Shown here piece by piece: positions 10,296 through 17,677 of a DNA stretch of 24,855 nucleotides. Source of the DNA: Paracoccaceae bacterium (GTDB lineage Bacteria; Pseudomonadota; Alphaproteobacteria; Rhodobacterales; Rhodobacteraceae); the NCBI GenBank assembly GCA_020832725.1, contig JAFIEC010000341.1, forward strand, positions 1-24,855, in the 5' to 3' direction. The position numbers and the translations under genes are program-made. Under the pieces are notes generated by a model. The model did no database searches. It was not told the DNA's origin and saw nothing but the letters and a program-made list of their open reading frames with translations. Each line of letters starts with the position of its first letter. The first letter of the stretch is position 1.

Positions 10296-11753
10296 ATGGC
10301 GGATGGCGCAACGCAGCCACGCAAGCAGACAGGCGCCCGCCTTGACGGCGATGTGCTGGTGATTGGCGCGGGCACTGCGGGACTTCCGGCCGCGATTTTC
10401 GCCGCGCGGCGGGGCGGTCGTGTGATCGTTGCAGATGCCGCCGATGCGCCGGGCGGCACCTTGCGCCGGGCTGCGGGCCATCTCAGCGCGGGCGGCACCC
10501 GCCTGCAGCAGGAGCGCGGGATCGACGACAGCCCCGAGGCCCATGCCGCCGATATCGCACGCATCACCGGCGGCACCGCCGACCCGGAGATGGTCGCGCT
10601 CGCCTGCGAGCTTGCGCCCGCGATTGTGGCCTGGCTTGACGGACTTGGCCTCGACTGGGATCCGGCCTGCCCCGCGATCCTCCATGCGCTGGAGACCTAT
10701 GCGGTGCCGCGAACCTATTGGGGCCGCAAGCGCGCGGTCTCGATTGCCGAGGTGCTGGTGCCGCTGTTCGAGGCAGAGGTGGGCGCCGGGCGCATCACCT
10801 TCCTGCCCCGTACCCGCCTCGCGGCGCTCGAGCGGCAGGGAAGGGCCGTGACCGGCGCGCGCCTGACCGGCCCCGAGGGCGAGGAGATCCAGGTGCGCGC
10901 GGCGCAGGTGGTGCTGACAAGCGGCGGCTACACCGCCAGCCCCGAGATGTTCGCCGAGATGACATGGGGGCTGCCGCTGTATGGCGGGGCGGAGCCGACG
11001 AACACCGGCGCGGGCCTGCGTGCCGCAATGGACATCGGCGCGGCCATTCGCCCCACTGCGCATTTCCTGCCTCATGTGGGCGGTATCGAGGACCCACCCG
11101 GTTCGCGTCGGGTGGCGCGCGCCGACAATCCGGCGCTGATGCCCGCCCGTCTGCCGTGGGAGGTCTATGTCGATCGCACCGGCGCGCGGTGCCTGCGCGA
11201 GGATGAGCCCGACCGCGTGACCCAGCAGCGCGCGATGACCCGGGTGCCCGAGATGACCTTCTGGATCGTGTGGGACGCGGCGGCAGCCCGGTCCGCGCAG
11301 TCTCCGCTGCTGCCGTCCTGGGACGGGCCGCGGCTGGAGGCAGCGTGGAACGTGCACCCTTCCTTTTCGCGCGCGGACAATCTGGAGGCCCTGGCGGAAC
11401 AGGCCGGGATCGATGCGCAGGGGCTGCGCGAGAGCATCGCCGCCTATAATGCGGCCCTTGCCGAGGGTCGGCCCGATCCCCTCGGGCGGGAGCACCGGCC
11501 ACTGCCGCTGGCCGAGCCGCCGTTTTTCGCCGTGCGCAACCACGGAACGACCGCTACCGCCAGCGGCGGACTGAAGGTGGACCGGGACTGCCGCGTGCTG
11601 GATACTGAAGGCGCGCCGATTCCCGGCCTCTGGGCTGCGGGAGAGATTCTGGGACGGGAGCTTCTGTCCGGGAATGCCTTTGTGGGGGGAATGTCGATCA
11701 CCCCCGCGCTGGCCTTCGGCCGACGTCTGGGAGAGACTGGCCTTGTCTGGTGA
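10296..11753 (+). CDS. FAD-dependent oxidoreductase, fumarate reductase/ketosteroid dehydrogenase-like flavoprotein
   Basis: 485-aa cytosolic flavoprotein of the FAD_binding_2 family, whose members reduce or introduce C=C bonds (fumarate and urocanate reductases, 3-ketosteroid dehydrogenases, tricarballylate dehydrogenase). The dinucleotide motif GAGTAG is at residues 24-29 (DVLVIGAGTAGLPAAIFAAR) and FAD contacts follow (DAPGGTLRRAAGHLSAGGT). The capping-domain active-site region contains VDRTGARCLREDE. Near the C-terminus are NHGTTATASGGLKVD, the conserved H-x-T-x-GG, and IPGLWAAGEI with GNAFVGGMS. No heme, flavin-transfer or iron-sulfur subunit is attached, so its electron partner is unknown. 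The ribosome site is weak (ACAGG) and lies inside the palindromic operator. The binding-protein gene follows after 45 nt, probably in the same transcript. Confidence 0.88.
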   Translation: MADGATQPRKQTGARLDGDVLVIGAGTAGLPAAIFAARRGGRVIVADAADAPGGTLRRAAGHLSAGGTRLQQERGIDDSPEAHAADIARITGGTADPEMVALACELAPAIVAWLDGLGLDWDPACPAILHALETYAVPRTYWGRKRAVSIAEVLVPLFEAEVGAGRITFLPRTRLAALERQGRAVTGARLTGPEGEEIQVRAAQVVLTSGGYTASPEMFAEMTWGLPLYGGAEPTNTGAGLRAAMDIGAAIRPTAHFLPHVGGIEDPPGSRRVARADNPALMPARLPWEVYVDRTGARCLREDEPDRVTQQRAMTRVPEMTFWIVWDAAAARSAQSPLLPSWDGPRLEAAWNVHPSFSRADNLEALAEQAGIDAQGLRESIAAYNAALAEGRPDPLGREHRPLPLAEPPFFAVRNHGTTATASGGLKVDRDCRVLDTEGAPIPGLWAAGEILGRELLSGNAFVGGMSITPALAFGRRLGETGLVW

Positions 11754-11798
11754 CGATCGACTGAAGGTAATGACAACCAACTCAGGGAGCTGCTTGAA

Positions 11799-13310
11799 AT
11801 GCTACGTCGCGTGAAATCCTTTACTCTGGCCGCCACTGCGAGCCTGCTTGCGCTGGGCGCAGCGGGTGCGCTCGAGGCCCAGACCCTGCGTGTGGGCACC
11901 TGGGATCTGCCGCCCAGCCAGGGCAACCCCTTCGGCGGGCGCTCGGTGCCGTCGGTTTTCGTCTGGGATGCGGTGTTCGACCCGCTTGTGCGCATTGGTG
12001 AGGATGGTGCGCCGGTGCCCGTGCTCGCCGAAAGCTGGGAAGTCGTGGAGCCGACCCGCTGGCGCTTCAACCTGCGTGAAGGGGTCGTGTTCTCCAATGG
12101 CGCGGCGTTCGACGCCGATGCCGTGGTCACCACCTTCGAGTTTCTGATGACCGAGGCGGGCCGCTCTTCTTCGGTGGGCAGCGAGCTACGCAACGTCGTC
12201 GGTGTCGAGAAGGTCGACGACTTCACCGTCGACATCACCACCAGCGGCCCCGACCCGGTGCTGCCGAACAAGCTGGGGCTGGTCTTCATCGTCGAGCCTG
12301 GCGCATGGGACGCGCTCGGCCCCGAGGGCTTTGCCCAGGAACCGGTCGGCACCGGCTCCTTCGCCGTGGCCTCCTGGGGCACTGGCCAGGCAGAGCTTGT
12401 CGCCAATGCCTCCTCGTGGCGCGTGCCGGAGATCGAGGGTATCACCATCCTCGCCCTGCCCGAGCGTCCCGCGCGTCTTCAGGCGCTGATCTCGGGCCAG
12501 ATCGACGTGGGCTTCGGCTTCTCGCCGGACAACATCCGCCAGATGGAGGCCAATGGCATCCGTGTCGAAGCCAGCCCCGCGCCGCAGGTGATGTCGCTGG
12601 CCTTCGCGACCACCGCCCATCCGGACAGCCCGTTCAACGACGTGCGCGTGCGCCGCGCCGCCAACCTGGCCGTCGATCGCGAACTCATGGCCGAGGTGCT
12701 TCTGGCCGGCATCGGCAAGGGCGCGGGGCAGGCGGGCACGCCTGCGGCCTTTGGCTATGACCCCTCGATCCCGCCCTTCCCCTTCGATCCCGAAGAGGCG
12801 CGTGCGTTGCTGGCCGAGGCCGGTTTCCCCGATGGCTTTGATGTGACCGCGCATGTCGTCGTGGGCTCTTTCCCCGCCGACAGCGAGATCTATCAGCAGG
12901 CGGTCAGCGATCTGGCAGAAGTGGGTATCCGGGTGGATCTGCAGCAGATCACCTTTTCGGAATGGCTGCCGAATTTCCTGCGCAACACATGGCCCGGAGA
13001 GATGTTCGGCTCCTCGTGGAACGCGGCACCCTACATGGACTCGATCCGGCCCTTCACCTACATGACCTGCATGAAGAACCCGGCGCATTTCTGCGACGAG
13101 GCGATGACGCCCTATGTGGACGCCACCTTTGCCGAATTCGATCCGGCCGTGCGCGAAGGTCTGCTGCATGAGCTTCATGCCAAGACCAACGAAATCCTCC
13201 CGTCTCTGTGGCTGGTGGAACAGGTGGACGTGACGGGTTTCGCACCCCGTGTGCAGGGGCTGCGCTATGTGAACCGCAGCGTGTTCTACGAGAACGTCAC
13301 CATCGAGTGA
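11799..13310 (+). CDS. ABC transporter periplasmic substrate-binding protein, family 5 (peptide/nickel class)
   Basis: Solute receptor of the SBP_bac_5 (DppA/OppA/NikA-like) family, 503 aa, typical length. A Sec signal peptide is visible: basic MLRRVK, hydrophobic core to about residue 22, likely cleavage after LEA27. The mature start TLRVGTWDLPPSQGNPFGG, then VFVWDAVFDPLVR, PVLAESWEVVEPTRWRFNLR and GVVFSNGAAFDADAVV are the diagnostic N-terminal blocks. PFNDVRVRRAANLAVDRELM lies mid-protein. The family transports peptides, opines, glycosides, heme and other compounds, so the family name does not define the ligand. It is the only binding-protein gene near the permeases and ATPases at 15847-19683, which lack one, and I infer that it serves them. 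A terminator follows. Confidence 0.92.
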   Translation: MLRRVKSFTLAATASLLALGAAGALEAQTLRVGTWDLPPSQGNPFGGRSVPSVFVWDAVFDPLVRIGEDGAPVPVLAESWEVVEPTRWRFNLREGVVFSNGAAFDADAVVTTFEFLMTEAGRSSSVGSELRNVVGVEKVDDFTVDITTSGPDPVLPNKLGLVFIVEPGAWDALGPEGFAQEPVGTGSFAVASWGTGQAELVANASSWRVPEIEGITILALPERPARLQALISGQIDVGFGFSPDNIRQMEANGIRVEASPAPQVMSLAFATTAHPDSPFNDVRVRRAANLAVDRELMAEVLLAGIGKGAGQAGTPAAFGYDPSIPPFPFDPEEARALLAEAGFPDGFDVTAHVVVGSFPADSEIYQQAVSDLAEVGIRVDLQQITFSEWLPNFLRNTWPGEMFGSSWNAAPYMDSIRPFTYMTCMKNPAHFCDEAMTPYVDATFAEFDPAVREGLLHELHAKTNEILPSLWLVEQVDVTGFAPRVQGLRYVNRSVFYENVTIE

Positions 13311-13318
13311 TCGCACGC

Positions 13319-13349
13319 CCTCGTGCCCCGGTCGTCCCGGGGCACGAGG
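13319..13349 (+). terminator. Strong 13-bp hairpin after the binding-protein gene
   Basis: Perfect inverted repeat: arms 13319-13331 and 13337-13349 (CCTCGTGCCCCGG and its complement) with loop TCGTC, starting 8 nt after the stop. No T-run follows, so it may mainly protect the 3' end of the mRNA or act with the next hairpin. Confidence 0.6.
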
Positions 13350-13369
13350 CACAGCCTGCGTGAGGAATG

Positions 13370-13400
13370 AAAATGGCCGCGCCTTGTTGCGCGGCCTTTT
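13370..13400. terminator. Bidirectional rho-independent terminator
   Basis: GGCCGCGC (13375-13382), loop CTTGTT, GCGCGGCC (13389-13396), then TTTT. On the opposite strand the stem is followed by ATTTTCATT. It can therefore end transcripts both from the binding-protein gene and from the convergent small-protein gene at 13428-13691. Confidence 0.85.
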
Positions 13401-13427
13401 GCTTGCAGGCGTCCCTCGATGAATGTC

Positions 13428-13691
13428 TCAGCCCGTCACGCGCGCCACCAGCGCGCCCACCCGCGCCTGTACGGCCGCAAGACCCTCGGGGCCCTCGGCC
13501 CCGTCCAGCCGGGCCTCGACCCGCTCCAGCCGGATCGCGAGATCCGCGATTTCCTCGATCAGCGCATGGGTCATCGCGGCAAGCCGGTCGACATCGCCGG
13601 GGCCGAGCAGGTGGCCCGTGGCCAGCGCAGGGCTGTCGGGGATCTCGGTGTCGCGCACCGGCAGGGTCGCGGTCGGTGTGGAACGGCTCAT
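13428..13691 (-). CDS. Small coiled-coil protein paired with methyltransferase 1
   Basis: 87-aa protein with no family I recognise. The first 32 residues are low-complexity and Pro/Thr-rich. Residues 33-62 (DVDRLAAMTHALIEEIADLA and on to LERVEARL) have a clear heptad pattern of L/A/I and suggest a coiled coil; a second short amphipathic helix (LAAVQARVGALVARV) ends the protein. The start is set by GGAGGAGG a few bases before the ATG; longer in-frame starts run back into the methyltransferase gene. It begins 25 nt after the methyltransferase stop. A similar arrangement, methyltransferase followed by a small helical protein also beginning MSR, occurs at 20792-21103. I infer an accessory or oligomerisation partner of the enzyme; this is not proven. 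Confidence 0.7.
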   Translation of the reverse strand: MSRSTPTATLPVRDTEIPDSPALATGHLLGPGDVDRLAAMTHALIEEIADLAIRLERVEARLDGAEGPEGLAAVQARVGALVARVTG

Positions 13692-13716
13692 GGTCTGTCC
13701 TCCTCCTGCCATCGGC

Positions 13717-14829
13717 TCATCTGACGGCCGTGGTGCGGCCCCACGGGGTGCACCAGCGTCGCGGGTCGGCCTCGGCTGCCGGGCCATCGGTCCCGGCGAT
13801 ATACCACTTGTCCTGCCAGGCATCAGTGAAACCTGCCTCCCGGCACATTCCGGGCAGGTCCAGATGCCGGAACGGCTCCCAATAGGGCTCGTCGATAAGC
13901 TGACTGTACCATTTCAGAAGCGTGTCACGGAACGGATCGCCGATCAGGCGGTTCTCCAGCATCACAAGCCGGCCGCCGGGGCGCAGCACTCGAAAGCATT
14001 CGGCAAGCGTATTCGCGATGGCCGAGGCGGGCAGTTCGTGCAGCACCATGGTGATCACCACCAGATCGACGCTGTCATCTGCATTCGGCAGGCGCTCCAT
14101 GTCGGCTTGCCGCCAGACGATATCCAGTCCGCGGGCACTCGCCATCTTGCGGCCCAGCCGAAGGCAGGGCTCGGCCAGATCGAGACCCTGCACCTCTGCC
14201 CCGGGCCAGCGCCGCTTGAGCGAGAAGGTCGTCTTGCCAAAGCCGCAACCAAGATCGAGGATGGTCTGCGGTTCGCCCTCGAGCGCGATCTCGTCCACGA
14301 ACTGGTCGTGGAGCTGAAAGTCGGAATTGCGTCCGACATGAACGATCCGCGCACCGAGCAGATAGATCGCCGCACCCGCATCGTCGCGCCAGATGCCGCC
14401 ATCCTGCCGGTGATAGTCGAACGTGTAATACGCAGGATAGGCGAAACCCTCGGTGCCTTCCAGCCGCCCCAGGTCGCTGTCCGAGGGGGCCATGGCGGCG
14501 GCGATTTCGGGGGCCCTGTCCTTCACGATCCGTTCGCACAGGGCCCATGTGCGATCCTGGATGTGGCGGTGCATCCACTGGAAGCGTGGCGCCGACGGCA
14601 GCGACTGTACCAGAGGCTCGGCTTCGGCCTGATCGGCGGGTGCGCCCGCGTGTTCGACCGCCGCCTCGTAGTCGCGTCGCAGGGTCGCGAAATCATCGGT
14701 CATCCAGCGCCGACGCAATGCAAGAAGCGTCGTCAGCGCGGGCAGCGTCTCGGCCGGCCAGTCCAGCACTGAATCGATGCCGGGGGCGGCGTCCGCCTTG
14801 TCTGCAACGGCTGTATCTGTGGGCGGCAT
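13717..14829 (-). CDS. Class I SAM-dependent methyltransferase 1, with N-terminal DxHxQxGGxWR domain
   Basis: 370-aa cytosolic methyltransferase. The Rossmann core is at about 186-300: motif I LDLGCGFGKT (191-200), acidic loop GLDLAEPCLRL, QADMERLP, motif with HEL at 264-266, and FRVLRPGGRLVMLE. Before it lies an unusual helical domain of 180 residues ending in D138-Y-H140-R-Q142-D-GG-I-W147-R148, then DDAGAAIYLLGARIVHVGRN. This same block occurs in the gene at 19713, so the two define a family. The substrate is unknown. The start at 14829 has GGAGGA upstream; a longer in-frame extension to 15003 covers the promoter and is rejected. It is transcribed away from the VOC/ABC operon from a shared promoter region, and followed by a small coiled-coil gene. 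Confidence 0.9.
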   Translation of the reverse strand: MPPTDTAVADKADAAPGIDSVLDWPAETLPALTTLLALRRRWMTDDFATLRRDYEAAVEHAGAPADQAEAEPLVQSLPSAPRFQWMHRHIQDRTWALCERIVKDRAPEIAAAMAPSDSDLGRLEGTEGFAYPAYYTFDYHRQDGGIWRDDAGAAIYLLGARIVHVGRNSDFQLHDQFVDEIALEGEPQTILDLGCGFGKTTFSLKRRWPGAEVQGLDLAEPCLRLGRKMASARGLDIVWRQADMERLPNADDSVDLVVITMVLHELPASAIANTLAECFRVLRPGGRLVMLENRLIGDPFRDTLLKWYSQLIDEPYWEPFRHLDLPGMCREAGFTDAWQDKWYIAGTDGPAAEADPRRWCTPWGRTTAVR

Positions 14830-14902
14830 GGTCGGTTTCCTCCAGATCCTGGTCCCGGGCGATGCGGCACAAGCGCGGTTGACATCGTGCCTTGCGCGAC
14901 TC

Positions 14903-14925
14903 AACTTGTCTAAACGATAATACAG
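14903..14925. promoter_or_regulatory. Second operator-like site, related to the 10264 palindrome
   Basis: Aligned without gaps to 10264-10286, 16 of 23 positions are identical. The shared core is TCTnAnnnATAAnACAG (14909-14925 here, 10270-10286 there). Dyad symmetry is weaker (TGT near 14907-14909 and ACA at 14922-14924). It lies between the divergent starts of methyltransferase 1 and the VOC gene and overlaps the proposed -10 of the former. Confidence 0.45.
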
Positions 14926-14943
14926 ATGCGTGTTGCATCGCAA
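14917..14943 (-). promoter_or_regulatory. Candidate promoter of methyltransferase 1 with an inverted repeat inside
   Basis: On the minus strand TTGCGA (14943-14938) and TATTAT (14922-14917) are spaced by 15 nt; the -10 matches 5 of 6 consensus bases. The perfect inverted repeat GATGC-5nt-GCATC (14925-14939) lies mostly between them, and a second one, TGCAT-4nt-ATGCA, is at 14934-14947. Spacer repeats of this kind are common repressor sites. The spacing is short, so confidence is modest. Confidence 0.4.
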
Positions 14944-14962
14944 TGCATGGTACTGCGCCCAA

Positions 14963-15850
14963 ATGACCGAGACCGCCGCATTTTCCGGCCCTATACTCTG
15001 CATGACACTGGGTGCGCCGGACCTCGGCGCGGCCCTGTCGGCCTACGAATCGGGGCTGGGTTACCTGCCCGTGGCCGAGGGGGAGGTCGACGGGGCACTG
15101 GCCGCCCTGTGGGGGGCACCGGCGCTGGCGGGTCGGCCCTGGGCGCTGATCGCGCCGCGGGGCCAGGGCCCCGACGCGCCGGGTGCGCTGCGGGTGATCG
15201 GGGATATTCCCCACGCCGGGGAAGGCGCGGCACTCGCCTCGCTGGGTTGGGCCGCAGCCGAATTGTCGGTGGCAGATGCCGATGCCCATGTCGCGTCGGC
15301 CCTTGCGGCCGGGTTCGCAGCTCTTGGTGCGGTGCGCCCCCTGGGCAGCAATCCGGCGATCCGGGCAGGTCAGGTCGCAGGCCCGGGCGGCGAGGCGCTC
15401 TACCTCACCGATGTGCGCGCCTATGACGGCCCGCTGGATCTTCACCGTGCCGGGCACGGCGTGGATCGCTGCTTCATCGCGGTTCTTGCCTCGGACGATC
15501 TGGAAGCCGACCGCGCCTGGCTGGAGGAACGCGGGATCGGGCGGCGCATCTCCGATCGAGAGGTGGTGGTGCCCGTCCTGCAGGCGCGGATGGGCCTGAA
15601 GGAGGGAGAGGCGTTGCGCATTTCCTCGCTGCAACTGGCCGGAGGATGCCTGATCGAGATCGATGCCTATCCGCGTGGCGCATCGGGGCGCAACATTGCG
15701 GACGGATGGCCCTGCGGTGTCGCCATGCTCAGCATTCTCGATCCGCGCGCATCCGGCCCCACCCGGCCCGAAGCCCCCTATATGGGGGGGCAGGTCGAGG
15801 TGAGCCGGCTTCCCGGCGGTGCGCTGCTTGAAAGGATTGCCCTGCCATGA
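14963..15850 (+). CDS. VOC-superfamily (glyoxalase/bleomycin resistance/dioxygenase-like) protein
   Basis: 295-aa cytosolic protein. The opening ILCMTLGAPDLGAALSAYES, then GLGYLP, is the typical first strand and helix of a VOC module, and a second module begins near VDRCFIAVLASDDLEADRAW, so it is a duplicated vicinal-oxygen-chelate fold. Acidic and His metal ligands are not obvious at the usual places, so the chemistry (lyase, epimerase, dioxygenase or binding only) cannot be assigned. ATG at 14963 is taken; an in-frame GTG at 14930 adds 11 residues that overlap an inverted repeat, and neither has a clear ribosome site. It leads the nine-gene operon and its stop overlaps the next start (ATGA). 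Confidence 0.7.
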   Translation: MTETAAFSGPILCMTLGAPDLGAALSAYESGLGYLPVAEGEVDGALAALWGAPALAGRPWALIAPRGQGPDAPGALRVIGDIPHAGEGAALASLGWAAAELSVADADAHVASALAAGFAALGAVRPLGSNPAIRAGQVAGPGGEALYLTDVRAYDGPLDLHRAGHGVDRCFIAVLASDDLEADRAWLEERGIGRRISDREVVVPVLQARMGLKEGEALRISSLQLAGGCLIEIDAYPRGASGRNIADGWPCGVAMLSILDPRASGPTRPEAPYMGGQVEVSRLPGGALLERIALP

Positions 15851-16788
15851 CCCGTTCGTCTGCCATCCGCGACGCGATGCTCAAGCGGGTGACCGAACTG
15901 GCGGTCCTGCTGTTCGCGATCACGACGCTTCTGTTCTTCCTGCTGCGGCTGGGGGGCGATCCGGCAATGATCATGGCCGGAGACGAGGCCGACCCCGAGG
16001 TGGTCGCCCTGATCCGCGCCCGCTATGGCCTCGACCAGCCGCTCATCGTGCAATACCTGCGCTATCTCGGCGCGATGCTGACGCTCGATTTCGGCGAGAG
16101 CCTGCGGGCCAGCCGCTCGGCCCTCGGGCTGGTGCTGGAGCGGCTGTGGAGCACGTTGCTGCTGGCTCTGCTGGCGCTGCTGATCACGGCGGTGCTGTCC
16201 ATCCCGCTCGGCGCGTGGCTGGGCTATCGGCCCGACAGCGGGGATCGCAAGGCCGTCAATGCCGTCGTCTTCGTGCTTCAGGGCATACCGGGCTACATCG
16301 CGGGCCTGCTGCTGATCCAGCTTTTCGTGGTGGAACTGCGCTGGCTGACGTCGATCGGCAATCAGGGGATCTCGAGCTGGATCCTGCCATCGCTTACGCT
16401 GGCGTCATTCCTTGTGCCCAAGATGGTGCGGGTGATCTCGGCCAACGTCTCCGAGGCGATGCGCGAGGATTACATCCGTACCGCCCGGGCCACCGGTGCC
16501 TCGGGCCCCGAGCTGCTGCTGCGCCATGCCCTTCCCAACGCGCTTCTGGGGGCGACCGCGCTGATCGGCACCCAATTCGCCTTTCTGATGTCGGGCTCGC
16601 TGATCACCGAGGTGATCTTTGCCTGGCCCGGTTTCGGCGCGCTTCTGGTGGCCAGTGTCACCCGGCTCGATTTTCCGGTGGTGCAGGCTGCCGTGTTCGT
16701 GATCGCGGTGCTGGTTTTTCTGGTGAACGCCGGAACCGATATCCTGTTCAACCTCATCGATCCCAGATTGCGGCGGCAGACGACATGA
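15847..16788 (+). CDS. ABC transporter permease, DppB/OppB-like
   Basis: 313-aa inner-membrane permease of the peptide/opine/nickel importer class. It has six predicted membrane spans. The N-terminal helix ELAVLLFAITTLLFFLLRLG is followed by the B-type signature GGDPA, then RARYGLDQPLIVQYLRYLG and DFGESLRASR, all characteristic of DppB-type proteins. The coupling loop is EAMREDYIRTARATGAS with HALPNALLG. The C-terminal region EVIFAWPGFGALLV is also standard. Four-base overlaps with the VOC gene before and the DppC-like gene after point to translational coupling. Confidence 0.94.
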   Translation: MTRSSAIRDAMLKRVTELAVLLFAITTLLFFLLRLGGDPAMIMAGDEADPEVVALIRARYGLDQPLIVQYLRYLGAMLTLDFGESLRASRSALGLVLERLWSTLLLALLALLITAVLSIPLGAWLGYRPDSGDRKAVNAVVFVLQGIPGYIAGLLLIQLFVVELRWLTSIGNQGISSWILPSLTLASFLVPKMVRVISANVSEAMREDYIRTARATGASGPELLLRHALPNALLGATALIGTQFAFLMSGSLITEVIFAWPGFGALLVASVTRLDFPVVQAAVFVIAVLVFLVNAGTDILFNLIDPRLRRQTT

Positions 16789-17669
16789 GCGACACGACCA
16801 CCTCTTCGCGCCTTTCGCTGCTGCCGCGCCTGCGCCTCTGGCGGAGTGGGCTCAGGGGGGATGCCATGCTGTTCGCAGGTCTTGCGATGGTCGGCGTCCT
16901 TGCCGTGCTTGCACTGACCGTCGGCCTCAACCCGCCGCGCGAGGCGACGACCGGCAACCTGCGGATGCGCTTCCGTCCTCCCGGAACCGAGGGCTATCTG
17001 TTCGGGACCGATCAGCTGGGCCGGTCGGTCGCCGGGCGCGTGGGCGCGGGAATGATCTGGTCGCTTGGCATTGCCCTTGTCGCGGCCACCATCGCGCTGA
17101 GCATCGGGACGGTACTGGGCCTGGTCGCGGCCTGGACACCCGGCTGGCCGCGCCGGGTGATCCGCACCGTGGTCGACACCGTGATCGCGTTTCCAAGCCT
17201 CGTGATCGCGGTGACGGTCATTGCGCTTCTGGGCCGGGGGTTCTGGCCGCTGGCGATCACGCTCGGGCTGGCGACATGGCCGATCGCTGCGCGTGTCGTC
17301 TATGCCGAGGCCATGAGCATCGCCAGGCGCGATTACGTCGTGGCCGCGCAGCTGGCAGGCGTCGGGCCGGTCACCATTCTTGCCACCCATGTTCTGCCCG
17401 CGTTGCGGCCGACCCTGATGACGATGTTTGCCTTCACGTTTGCCGACATGCTGGTGGCCGAAAGCGCGCTCAGCTTCCTTGGCCTCGGGGTTCCCATCAC
17501 CGCGCCCTCCTGGGGCAACATGCTCTCGGAAAGCCGGGAGTACCTGGTCGAGGCGCCCTGGCTGATGCTGGCACCCGCGGGGGCCATTGTCTTTGCGGTG
17601 GTGGCGCTCAATCTCATCGGCGACGGGATCGCCGCGAACGCGCGCAAGCGCGGCCGCGCGGCGATGTGA
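16785..17669 (+). CDS. ABC transporter permease, DppC/OppC-like
   Basis: 294-aa second permease of the same importer. The N-terminal cytoplasmic segment and first helix (MLFAGLAMVGVLAVLALTVG) are followed by LFGTDQLGRSVAGRV, the C-type signature (FGTDxxGRD/S), a coupling loop EAMSIARRDYVVAAQLAGVG with HVLPALRPTLM, and SALSFLGLGVPITAPSWGNM. ATG at 16785 overlaps the preceding stop as ATGA; an in-frame extension upstream runs through the DppB-like gene and is not real. The ATPase gene begins 8 nt after the stop behind GAGGAGG. Confidence 0.94.
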   Translation: MSDTTTSSRLSLLPRLRLWRSGLRGDAMLFAGLAMVGVLAVLALTVGLNPPREATTGNLRMRFRPPGTEGYLFGTDQLGRSVAGRVGAGMIWSLGIALVAATIALSIGTVLGLVAAWTPGWPRRVIRTVVDTVIAFPSLVIAVTVIALLGRGFWPLAITLGLATWPIAARVVYAEAMSIARRDYVVAAQLAGVGPVTILATHVLPALRPTLMTMFAFTFADMLVAESALSFLGLGVPITAPSWGNMLSESREYLVEAPWLMLAPAGAIVFAVVALNLIGDGIAANARKRGRAAM

Positions 17670-17677
17670 GGAGGACC

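Noticed and set aside
10272..11780. A 502-residue minus-strand frame opposite the FAD_binding_2 flavoprotein
   Set aside because: Biased R/G/H composition, no motif, no ribosome site; the plus-strand gene is fully convincing.
8567..13310. Choline/glycine betaine (bet) locus
   Set aside because: The GMC protein is BetA-like only at family level; betaine aldehyde dehydrogenase, BetI and a betaine transporter are missing.
13423..14772. A 449-residue plus-strand frame opposite methyltransferase 1
   Set aside because: Antisense shadow; the minus-strand frame contains the SAM-binding motifs and a good ribosome site.
15819..16784. N-terminal extension of the DppC-like permease giving a 616-residue frame
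   Set aside because: It overlaps the DppB-like gene out of frame and has shadow composition; the ATGA junction at 16785 is the natural start.
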